The notes beneath the pieces were generated by a model. It was not told the DNA's origin. It did no database searches and saw nothing but the letters and a program-made list of their open reading frames with translations. Made by a program: the position numbers and the translations under genes. 64,000 bases of DNA from Bursaphelenchus xylophilus (lineage: Eukaryota > Nematoda > Chromadorea > Rhabditida > Aphelenchoididae), in contig CAJFCV020000002.1 in NCBI GenBank assembly GCA_904066235.2, forward strand, positions 3,844,001 through 3,908,000. The letters run 5' to 3'. How positions within the stretch are numbered: position 1 is the first letter of the stretch; the number at the start of each line of letters is the position of its first letter. Below are positions 11,375 through 21,039 of this stretch, piece after piece.

Positions 11375-13151
11375 ATGGCGGATATAGCTGTTCCTTGCGG
11401 AGAAGGGACCGCTAGACAATATTACAATTTGTTTACAAGACTGACGTCAATATTGTCTATTACTTTCAACGTGGTGGTACTGTATATATGCCTAAATCAA
11501 CAGAAGACTTTGAAGATTTATGGGAAGCTTCTTGCGCTGACTGCTGGCTTTAACGTGTTTTATAGCGCAAATACGATTTTCGTGGGGATGGTAAGCGACA
11601 AAGATTGGTTGGAAAAATCCTTGAAATTTCAGAAATCGATGCCAAAAGGAGGTTACTTCTACTACTTTACTGACTCGCCTTTTGTCATGTACGCGCCAGA
11701 AACGGTTCAGCATCTTCTACTTAGCCTATCATTTGCTACTGTTTACATTCATGCAGGATTACCTCCAATGCAATTCTTTTTCCGGTATCGTATCTTAGTC
11801 GACGATCAACCGAAGGAAACTGAACTGTATACTGGATTCGTATTGCTATTAGTTCTCTCTACCCTGTATACCTCGTCATCGCTGACTCAGTATGAAAAAT
11901 CGTCAGCGTGGCATACCGAGGCTTTATTTAGTGACGTCAAGGGATGCGGTACCTCCAGTCAGCTGCCTACATACAGTGTCCTTGACAAGGTAGCTTTTAT
12001 CTAGGCGCCTGGGAATCTTGAGTTTTTTTTTATAAAATGTCATTCCTTCAGTTGTCGACTACAAGTGCAATTCTCGATAAAATATCGGTGCTTATTCTGG
12101 TGTCAAGCACTGTTATTGTCATGTACTATGGTCTGCTAACCTGGTATAACTTTCAAGAACCCATGAAAAAGGCCACATCTACTACGAGGAAGCTAAACAA
12201 AGATATTAATTTAGTGCTAGCTCTACAGGTAACATATCCGTTTTCATCGCTTACGGATGGGGCGGGCCACTCAAAACTAGAAAGCCATTTTCAATTGTAA
12301 TTCGAATAGATCTTTTTATGCCTTCCAAAAGTTTGGAAGAATTATTTTCAAGCCGAAACCGCTAAAGCTTAGTACAAAAAAACGACTCCATGAACTAATT
12401 GTAAATCACAAAGTTTTGTGATGTGGTCGGATGAGAAACTCCACGTCTTCCAAGAATGCGAACCCCATCCGCAGGAAGTGACAGTCTGGATTGCCGTTGG
12501 CATCCACGGTGTCGTTGGCTCAATCTTCTGGAGCAATGAAGATGGTGCGCGTGGAATTAATGCTGATTGGTTGACCGAGAAGTACCAGGTTCAAAGAGGG
12601 TCATTTTGCCTAAATTGGTGACTATAATAAACGCAGAGCTTCCACACCGTTTGATGGATCGCGGACTCTGATGCATCCATCTTCATTCCCATGGCCTGCA
12701 AGGTCTCCAGACCTCATAAAACTGTTTTTGCAACAACATTTTATAATTACATATTTGAGGTGAAACGAAAAAAAATATTATAAGTCTTCAAAATCATTCA
12801 AAAAATTAGTTTCTGCGGTTTCGATCACTTGAAAGTTTCGAGTGGCAAGCCCCGTATCTAGAAAAACGATGACTATCGTTTGACTTCCAGGCTCTTCTCC
12901 CATGTGCTTTTGTGGTCTCACCCACGAGCTTGTTTCTAGCAGGTCTTGTGCCCGATAGCATAGCGCCGTATCTCGGTCTTACATCGAGCGTTGGAATGAC
13001 TCTAAGCCCAATGTTGGATGCACTCATCGTGCTTTTAATTATTCCTGCGTTTCGGCGAAAAGTGCTTTTTTGTATCAAGAGTGAAAATGGCGATTATTCA
13101 AACGCAAGAAAAACGACGGTTTCCGCAGTGTTTACTACTTCGCAAGTGTAA
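11375..13151 (+). CDS. Chemoreceptor GPCR gene 5 (Str superfamily)
   Basis: Exons 11375-11590, 11633-11989, 12052-12228 and 12891-13151 (TAA) join in phase 0 to 336 residues. The start gives MADIAVPCGEG; an in-frame ATG at 11315 would add 20 residues and is not excluded. Exon 1 holds TM1-2 (KIYGKLLALTAGFNVFYS). Exon 2 holds YFTDSPFVMYAPE, TM3, FRYRILVDD, TM4 and GCGTSSQLPTYS. Exon 3 holds TM5 and KLNKDINLVLALQ. Exon 4 holds TM6-7 (LLPCAFVVSPTSLFLAG, SPMLDALIVLLIIPAFRR) and a Ser/Thr-rich tail. It pairs with gene 6 as a recent duplicate. Intron 3 (662 bp) contains a decayed Tc1/mariner transposase; introns 1 and 2 are 42 and 62 nt. The gene itself is unbroken. Confidence 0.94.
12370..12745 (+). 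pseudogene. Decayed Tc1/mariner-type transposase fragment in intron 3 of receptor gene 5
   Basis: Pieces typical of a DDE transposase occur in order: MWSDEKLHVF, then VWIAVGIHGVVGSIFW with ADWLTEKY, and after frame breaks WPARSPDLIKLF near 12,690-12,730. WSDEK and W-P-x-R-S-P-D-L are hallmarks of Tc1/mariner proteins. Stops and frame changes separate the pieces (for example just before 12,418), and no terminal repeats were found. It is a fossil in the sense orientation of the host gene. Confidence 0.7.
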
Positions 13152-13604
13152 CTTATGGAATGTGCTATAAAAATAAGATCAATTGTTAATTTGATGAAGT
13201 AGATCGACATTGAGTTTCAAAACTAAGCATTGTTTTTTCAACGATAATATGCCTAATATGTTAATGTTATCGATATCAAGATGAATGCTGCAATAAAAGA
13301 TTTTTTGAACATGTTCCAAGCGTGATTTGGTACAAATGCATAATGTATTCGAACTGAAATGAAACATGCCGCGAAAATCTTCAATTGCAGAATAGGGGTT
13401 GACAAATATAATAGAAATTTCAGATACAATCGCTCCTTCTCCAACCCACCGGCAGTCCTCCCCTCACGTCATTAGCGGCATCGAACCATGCCAAGATACC
13501 CGCACGAATGGCGGATTTCGGGGCGGGAAGTAGGAACTCCGTTCTAAAATAAAATGTAACAAAATAGAATCTAGACATAACATCCAGTACAAACGCAAAT
13601 CATA

Positions 13605-13662
13605 CGACTACTCCATAATTCTCTTCATTCTGGCGTGCTCTGTGGATACAATTGCCAAACGT
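13605..13662 (+). promoter_or_regulatory. Upstream block of receptor gene 6 shared with gene 5
   Basis: The sequence CCATAATTCTCTTCATTCTG followed by GTGCTCTGTGGATACAATTG parallels the gene 5 block at similar distance from the start codon. It probably duplicated together with the gene. Confidence 0.45.
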
Positions 13663-13698
13663 AATGAATGAGTAACGATTATTCGTTACTCATTCATT
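13663..13698. promoter_or_regulatory. Perfect 16-bp hairpin just before receptor gene 6
   Basis: AATGAATGAGTAACGA and its exact reverse complement flank a 4-nt loop (TTAT). The hairpin ends 27 nt before the ATG at 13726. It holds ATGA repeats and would place a strong stem in the 5' leader if transcribed. Nothing equivalent precedes gene 5. Function is unknown. Confidence 0.6.
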
Positions 13699-13725
13699 TA
13701 AGACGGTTTACCGTCTATATTTTTA

Positions 13726-14929
13726 ATGCCGTATGTGGGTGTTCCTTGCGGAGAAGGGTCCATCAGATTCTATTACAGTTTGTTTACAAGAGTGACCTCG
13801 CTATTGTCAATAACCTTCAACGCTGTGGTACTTTACATATGTTTAAATCAGCAGCAAAATTTGAAGATTTATGGAAAGCTTCTTGCGCTCACTGCTGGGT
13901 TTAATGTGTTTTACAGCGCCTACACGATCCTTTTGGGAAGGGTAGGCGACAGATTGTGGTAGTATCTCGATGAAATTAATGACATGGCTTTTTTATATCA
14001 AAAATTTCAGACATCAATACCAATAGGACATTATTTCTACTACTTTACCGATTCGCCTTTTCTTTTGTACGCGCCGGAAACCGTTCAGCATGTTTTCCTT
14101 ACCCTATCATTCACCACGGTCTACATTCACGCAGGACTACCTCCAATGCAATTCGTTATCCGATACCGTATTTTGCGCGACGATCAACCAAAAGCAACTG
14201 AACTGTATATTGGATTCTTAGCTCTGGTGGTGCTCTCTCTCTTATTTACCTCATCGACTTTGACCCAATACGAGAAATCGTCCCCACAACATGCGAAAGC
14301 TTTATTTGGTGATGTCAAGGGATGCCTTTCCTCCAGTCAGCTGCCTACATACAGTGTGTTCGACAAGGTAGCTTTTTTCTAACAGCCTTGGAATTTCGGG
14401 TTTTTGTTTTATAATAATATGTCATTCCTTTCAGTCGTCCGCGGCAAGTGGGGTTATCGACAAAATGTCGGTCTTTTTTCTGGTGTCGAGCACCATTGTT
14501 GTAACATACTACGGTCTGCTAACTTGGAATACCTATAAAGGGCATATGGAAACTGCTACGTTTGCTTCCAGAAAGCTAAATCGTGATATCAATTTCGTAC
14601 TGGCTCTACAGGTAAGAGGCCGCTTTTCATCGCTTACGGACTGTACAAAAAAATGATGACTATTGTTTGACTTCCAGGCCCTTCTCCCATGCGCTTTTGT
14701 GGTCTCCCCCACGAGCCTATTTATAGCAGGACTTGTACCTGACAGCATATCACCGTATCTCGGCTTTACATCCAATGTTGGAACCACTCTAAGCCCATTG
14801 CTGGACGCTCTCATTGTGCTCTTGATCGTGCCAGCGTTTCGTCGAAAATTGTTTTATTGTTTCAAGCGTGATCATGGCACACCAGACAAAACGACGGTTT
14901 CAACAGCGGTTGTTACTTCTCGAGCATAA
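13726..14929 (+). CDS. Chemoreceptor GPCR gene 6 (Str superfamily)
   Basis: Exons 13726-13941, 14011-14367, 14435-14611 and 14678-14929 (TAA) join in phase 0 to 333 residues. It is the most compact member, with introns of 69, 67 and 66 nt and no inserted repeat. The start gives MPYVGVPCGEG; MPY replaces the usual MAD. TM1-2 (KIYGKLLALTAGFNVFYS), TM3 with IRYRILRDD, TM4, the GCLSSSQLPTYS loop, TM5, KLNRDINFVLALQ, and TM6-7 (LLPCAFVVSPTSLFIAG, SPLLDALIVLLIVPAFRR) follow in order. The last codon of exon 1 is AGG, where most paralogues have ATG, so the first donor is AGG|GTAGGC. AATAAA at 15019 is the likely poly(A) signal. The frame is intact. Confidence 0.94.
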
Positions 14930-16121
14930 TGCATGGAATCTTGCGATAAAACAAGACCAATTTTGAGTCTGATATAGTTTATTTTGTATAGTTTATTGCT
15001 GTACGTTTATTTTTGAAAAATAAAGATTTTGAAAAAGATGTTTTTCGGATACAAGCCGTTGTCGGTATAAAACGAATAAAGCCAAAAGTATAAAAAAGTT
15101 CCTGCTAAAAGACAAAGCAGAAAGGTTTGGATTTGGAAAAAAATCTAAGAATGCAATGCACGCCAAAATGACGTTTTCACGATTTTGCGTGCGAATTTGC
15201 ATATCACATTATAGCCAGTGCAGCGTAATGGTGGTTCAGTCATCGTCTTTGGTAAATCCAAAGACAACTATGGTATGGAGTAGAATTTGTTCTACCGTAA
15301 AACATCCCTAATTTTTGTAGGCGTCAAATCCTTGGTCAGAGAAGCTATGAAGGCGGAACAACTGGCCCCTTGGCTACACCATCATTCTGTGTGTTTTTAT
15401 GCAAATTATACAGGGTGTTTCAAGAAATATGACAGAAACTTTTTGCGAATATCTTTGAATTCTTGGGAGTTTTCGCGGAAATTCTTCTTGTTTCTGAAAA
15501 TAGAATATGGGCGGTTCTGTATCCAGCAAAAAAAGTTTTTTTTTGTCGGCTGAGAGGCCAGTTCTCGGCGGAGACACATTTTTATAGCCTCATTTGTGAA
15601 AAAACACACTCCGCCGAATTCAAGGCGGATTACGGAAGTCTCCGCCGATAAAAGAAAAAAATTTTTTTGGATTCTAAAAACTCCAAGCCTTGTCTGTAAA
15701 ATGCAAAAAAAGGTTCGGATTGGACCACCGAGCACAAAGTTGTTAATGAAAGATTTTTCCTTAATTCTTGCAACACCCTGTATTATAAAAAAACCGCAAT
15801 TTTGAATTTCTAAAATTTTTTCCTCACAAAAATGAACAGACAGCTCAAATATCGGACAATTGGGCAGTATAATCAATGAAAAGGTCCCAAATCGTACAAC
15901 ATGTAGTCAGTGTGTGCACGTTTACTTTATCTATAACAATAATATCTTTAATCCTACCATTCAAAACTAGAAAGATAACTGGCATGTAGTTTGATTCTCG
16001 CCCACCCCTTCCGAGAAAAATATTGGCTGATTACTCCGATTATTGTTTGATAATTTGTCGATATCAACAATTATGAACATATAAAAACCGCACACATTAC
16101 TTTTATGACATCCACACGAAC
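14930..16121. other. Spacer between the receptor array and the M1 gene
   Basis: The gene 6 poly(A) signal is at 15019-15024. A family G element occupies 15411-15780. No gene is seen; open frames on either strand overlap the repeat. A TATA-like ATAAAAA lies about 45 nt before the M1 start. Confidence 0.65.
15411..15780. repeat. MITE family G with ACAGGGTGTT ends and TA duplication
   Basis: Inverted ends CAGGGTGTTTCAAGAAATA and TTCTTGCAACACCCTG are flanked by TA on both sides, as expected for a Tc1/mariner-type target site. The interior has the motif TCCGCCG several times. Another end (TTTCTTGAAACACCCTG) is at about 21,230-21,250. Confidence 0.75.
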
Positions 16122-19100
16122 ATGCGGAGGCTTCTGCTCTGTCTTGCAATTGGATTGGTCAATTGTGGGCCAAATAATGAAGAGATTTTGAAAAGTAGGA
16201 CATGAGTAAGGTTATTAAAACAACTGCTTAGAGATCCAAGAGGATCCGGTGAACGCCTTTCTTGTACGTCCATTTGAGAAGCCAAAGTTGGCGTTCGAGT
16301 TGGAACGGGAGGACAGGCTACCTCGGGATGTGGTTGTGCATTCGTACGACATACGGATTGAACCTTTCTTCGACTACGTAGGCTTCGAGTACGACAAATG
16401 TAAGCCCATTTGTAATCCCGGCGCTGCAAACTTTTGGGTCAGCGACAGTTCGGGTTAACGGTAGATACTATGGATCGGCTCACAGGGGAACTACCCCAAG
16501 TGCGACGCTCAGATTTCGATGAAACTTGGTACAAATATAGAATATTTTTTCTAAAAAAAAAGAGAATTCTTGCTTGCGCTTTGCAGAAACAACCGAGATT
16601 TTTAGATCGAAAGTCGGAGAAAATTTAAGACTCTGACGAATTTCGGAACAAAAAGTTTCATACCTATTTGTACAATAAAGGGTAATGTTTCCACAAAAAA
16701 TCAATATTTTCTTTTTTTATGAAGCTTTCAAAGTTATGGACAAAAAGTGGTTTTTTTCTCTGGCCGCGCGAGAGAAAAAAGACGCTCCGCGTTTAGGCCG
16801 CGCTCCGCGTCTCTCTCGATGACAAAGCTCGTTCAATATCTCAGCGGCGCCGGAAAAGCGCGAGCTAGAAATATCAGGAATTGTTATTTGGTTCATGCTC
16901 GACGTCTGTGCAAAATTTAAAGAAAATCGGAGCGTCGCACTTGGGGTACTTTCCCTTCAATATCACATTTTTTGAGGTATTTTCAAAAGTACTTACATCA
17001 ATAATATCTAGATAAAAATTACGGATCTTCATTTTGTGCCGCAAATTTTTGTTTTTTATATTTTTGTAACAATAACTCAGGCTAAACAACACTAACGTTA
17101 TTAATAGCCAAAATTCGAAAAATGGACATATTGCAAGTCTCCGCCGAGCCTTCGCCGATCTTCCGCCGACCATCCAACGGGTTTGTCAGGCCTCGTAGGC
17201 ACTTTCTACAACCTTTTTTGAGTATCACCTGCCCTACACCCAGTATCGATTGATTTTGTGTACACCCAAACTGTCATCGACCTGAAAAGTGGGGACGTGG
17301 ACTTTTTGGCCTCCTCGAGGCTCCCCTGTGTTACTTTTTGCCCGACGAAACCGTCTCTCTTTCAGCGCTTCGTAACTCTTTCAACGGAGAAACCAAGATC
17401 GTATTCTCTGTCTTCCAACCCACTACCCAGATTGTGTTGGCTTCATCGGTCTATCTCCGAGCGGTCAGCCTTACCTTGGGCCGCCAAAGAATCAAGGTTC
17501 TTGATTACAAAACGAAAGCGAAATCACTTTTGGAAGTACGAACAGAAAAGCTGGCACCAAATAGAAACTACACGCTAAACTTTAAATATTCAAAATATAT
17601 GGGGCGCCCACTGTTTGGCGGCCTTTTCACTGCGACATACCGGAATCCGGAAGGAAATTTTACGTGAGTTTCGGACACGAGCCAACTAGAAGTATTTCGA
17701 AAATGTTGTTCTAGATCATTACTAGCCACAAATTTCGACATGATATTTGCGAGAAAGGCGTTCCCGTGTTTTGATGACCCGTGGTTCAAATCCGTCTTCC
17801 ACATCTCCCTGATCCACCCGAAGAACGCCAGTGTGTACAGCAATCAGCAAATCGCGGAGCAGCGGTATTTTGAGTAAGTTGGGAGTTCAGCTGCTGCGTG
17901 GGCAGCTGAGAGCAACGCAATTTGATTTTGCCGCGACACAATTCATTTCCTCGGCATCGCCACACTTGCGGGCAACCATTTTGCTTGCACCTGACATTTT
18001 TCGATTAGAATTACGATCTTCTAACCGTAAGCTATGTAGTCCGACAGAAATTTTGCATTGTCATCTTCCTGGGACTGATAAGTACACGAATCTATTAAGT
18101 TCATCCACTGCTTTCAAAGTTATGAAAGCTTGTTTTCAAAAAAATCGTAGAGGTGTCTCTGGTTAACCGTAAGATGACTATTCAAGTTACTTATACACCT
18201 CGAAACTTAATTGGCAACATCTAACAGCCAAACCCATCGCTTGACTATCCTGTTGTAAGTAAGTGTTGGCTGATTTCCAAACGTGCCCGCAGAATCTGCG
18301 CGGTTCTTCAAGCTGCCCGCAAAGTGGTTGCCCACAAGTGTGGGTTCTCCATCTCTTCGGCAGCTATATATGCGATTTTCAATGCGGCAGTGCGCTCATT
18401 ATTCACCTGACAGACTGTTGAAAGCGGCATGTTTCAGTGAGCAACGACTTCTCACCAGATTCAAGCCCTCGCCGAAAATGTCCACATATCTGGTCGCCTT
18501 TGCTATCGGCGACTTCGAGGAAGTCCGTGCGTATTCGAGGAGTGGAGTTTTGGTAGGAAAAACTCTGCCAAAATACGTACGGTAAATCTCGCTTTTGCAG
18601 AACCGAGCAATCTCCGTGCGCGGCGGAAACCCCTTCCACAAAAACGACTCGCTCACCGGCGCTGCAGTTGTGGATGCGATGGAGGGCCTGCTCAATGTCA
18701 GCTATCCGTTGGAGAAGCTGGGTAAGATTTGCAACTTTTTGAAATTTGTCAATAACTTAAGCCATTCGTTGATGATTTGCAGACCATTTGGACAGTTACG
18801 AAATGCCGGGGGCCGGGTGAGTTGGGGGCTGATCATTTATGGCGGCTTCATCTTCGAACGCCTCGGGAAGAACATTGCAGAGTTGGTCCTCGAAAGAAGG
18901 GTCATTAGTCATGCAACAGCACATCAGTGGTAAGGGAAACCGAAAAAAGTTACGCATGAAAAACATCATTTTAGGTTCGGAAGCCTCGTCGCGGGCGACC
19001 GCTGGGGCTTGGTGTTCCTTCACGAGGCTTTCGCCACTTTCTTCGAAACCAAAGCTCCCTTGGATCCGGGTTTCACGTATCTTGCCGTAAGCTAAACCTT

Positions 19101-21039
19101 TTTATGAATCCATTTTTTGCCAGGAGGTTGCCCAAGTCCCACTGATTCGAGACGCCGTTGAAAGGTATTCCAAAGCACGGCATCCCATCGTCGACGATGA
19201 TGGGAGTACTTATTCCGTCGGTGGGGCTTTGTTGACATCGGTGCGTCATGCTCTTGGGGATAGCGTCTTCTACAAAGGGCTACATATATTCGTGACCGAA
19301 AACAAATACGGTAGTGCGGGATTGGACGAGTTGATTCAGAGCTTCATCAAGGTGAGGAAGGCGTTTTCAGGAATGGCTCTGCAGGGACAAGTTGTTAACG
19401 CTTGCTGCGACTAGACAAGACATTTCCCAAACCCCCTTGCAAGAGACACCCAAAATTCGGAGAGCCGTAGCGTTGTTCAACCAACAATACTAATAATAAA
19501 CTAATGATTTAACGATTATTTATGTAGGCCAAAGGGACCGACAAGCTTTGTGGTTCTCTAACCGTCACCGAGTATTTGGAAGACTACTTTCTTCGGGCCG
19601 GCTCTCCGATAGTCAATGTTTCACTTGAAAACACTCGGTACACAATAGAGCAAGACTCCGCGGCCAACGGCGGCAAGACGTGGAATGTTCCGGTTATTGT
19701 TCTGGACATTGCAAGCAACAAAGAACATCTTCTCTGGCTTCTCAAGGACAACAGTCTTTGCAGCCCAGACAACTCTAAACTAGACGCTCAGAAAGCGTAC
19801 ATCTTCAACAACGAAGGAAAAGGCTTTGCAGTGTTTAACCTGGACGTTAGAGCGGCGGTGAAGACCCTCGAAAGTGTCAAATTTGTGGAGCTCTCCGTTC
19901 ACAACATGCAGCATCTTCTGCACCATGTTCCCACTGGCACAAATCATGGCGACGCCAGCGATATCGCTTACAGGGCGATTGTGGAGAAGAAGAGTAAAGT
20001 CCCGTACTTCCTGTTGAAACACGTCGACGACGAGGTGAGTGGAAAAGCGCAGAGGAAAGACGTTTTTCAGAGAAAATTGGAGGTCTGGAACATACTCAGC
20101 GATGATTTCGATTACAAACCTACAGTGGAGAATAGGTGGGTTTGAGGTCGAGTTGCACGAGCGATGTACACATTCAGGCATAATTCACTAAAAAATTTGG
20201 TTCGCGCTTTCCAAAAGGCGGCCGAGAAAAAACGCGAGAACGGTCAGAGAAAGAAACATTTTTTTTTGGCCAAATCTTTTGTGATGAAAAAATCGATTTT
20301 TTTGGGGAAATATTACATTCCGCGGTAGAAATAGACATAAAACATTTCAAAATCCGCAAAAAAAATTTCTCCTTTTCCCACTTTCTACCTAAGTTTGTGG
20401 TTTCTATACAGCACAAGCTAGGGATGCCCCTAAAATCGGCATACAGTGGGGGACCTTATCCAGTGGCAAAAAAGTACCATTTCTCATCCAGGAATTGACA
20501 AAAATGTGGAAAAATGCTTCCCTCCCCAAGTGAAAAAACTCCGATTTCAAAAGCGCGCGCGCTCTTTTTGTGAGGGGAAGGGCGCGCCCTTCAAAACGGA
20601 GGTTTTTACACTTGGAGAGGGAAGCATTTTGCCACATTTTTGAAGCCTCCCGGATGCAAAATGGTACGTTTTTTGCCACTGGATCGGGTCCCCCACTGCA
20701 ACACAAAACCATAAATTTTCAGACTGCTCGGCCAGTACTTCCTCTACTTCGCTGTTCGAGCCAATGTTACAAGCGCTGTACGAGAAACCGCCAAGCTTTT
20801 TGAGCAATTCACACAGGATTGCGCGGTCGGCAAGGACATTGTGGAATGCCCAAGGTGAGGAAGTGAAAACAAAACGAAATCTGTTCAGAATTCCTCCGGA
20901 ATACCGCAGCGCAGTTTACGATCAAGGCGCCAAAACCGAAGAAGGCCTGAAGTTTTTGAGGGAATATCGAAAAAGAATCGAAGCTCATCCCTTGGAGATA
21001 TGGATGACGCCAGAACAAAACCGCCTCATACCGTACTAA
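16122..21039 (+). CDS. M1 (aminopeptidase N/ERAP-like) gene with dead catalytic motif and a frame break
   Basis: Thirteen exons: 16122-16194, 16232-16399, 17366-17663, 17715-17873, 18438-18552, 18601-18721, 18783-18929, 18975-19086, 19124-19351, 19528-20034, 20071-20135, 20723-20854, 20889-21039 (TAA). They give about 758 residues with a signal peptide (MRRLLLCLAIGL). M1 landmarks run in order: HSYDIRIEPFF, FNGETKIVF, ARKAFPCFDDPWF, MSTYLVAFAIGDFE, YPLEKLDHL, HATAHQWFG, FLHEAFATFFE, TYSVGGALL, then the C-terminal domain to CPRIPPEYRSAVY. The zinc spacing H-x3-H-x18-E is exact, but the catalytic Glu of HExxH is Ala. At the GAMEN position (about 18,810) the frame shifts: PGAG precedes TGA, and SWGLIIY resumes one base out. 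Exon lengths sum to one base short of a multiple of three, so there is one indel. The C-terminus is 100-150 residues shorter than usual. The 36-nt intron 20035-20070 is also open in frame. It is a secreted pseudo-enzyme if the indel is an error; otherwise a pseudogene. Confidence 0.85.
16483..16958. repeat. Palindromic repeat, family B, in intron 2 of the M1 gene
   Basis: The left end GGGGAACTACCCCAAGTGCG and right end CGCACTTGGGGTACTTTCCC are reverse complements, about 475 bp apart. The next segments (CGCTCAGATTT; AAAATCGGAGCG) also pair. Half or full copies recur across the window. Its right edge abuts the family C repeat. Confidence 0.85.
16959..17275. repeat. Dispersed repeat family C, in intron 2 of the M1 gene
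   Basis: Marked by AAGTCTCCGCCGAG, TTCCGCCGACCATCCAACGG and a TATCGATTGATTTTGTG end. Copies lie at about 44810-45115 and 49258-49565, and in reverse at about 32010-32215. Because the segment recurs, the open frame around 17,258 (YTQTVIDLKSGD) is repeat, not an exon. Confidence 0.8.
20444..20698. repeat. Palindromic MITE, family F, in intron 11 of the M1 gene
   Basis: Ends CAGTGGGGGACC and GGTCCCCCACTG are exact inverted copies, and the arms (TCCAGTGGCAAAAAAGTACC; GGTACGTTTTTTGCCACTGG) pair through most of the 255 bp. The centre is a GCGCGC-rich hairpin. It is the better-preserved partner of the element at 6349-6588. Confidence 0.9.

Noticed and set aside
15406..15876. 156-codon minus-strand frame
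   Set aside because: It coincides with the family G MITE and its flanks, with low-complexity Phe/Lys composition.
16434..16530. Possible exon after CAG at 16,442 (STVRVNG)
   Set aside because: It leads into family B repeat sequence and a stop, and the true next M1 segment starts at 17,366.
17258..17365. Possible extra exon of the M1 gene (YTQTVIDLKSGDVDF)
   Set aside because: The sequence is the end of dispersed repeat C, found also near 45,060 and 49,530. Splicing 16,399 directly to 17,366 keeps frame and gives the expected FNGETKIVF.
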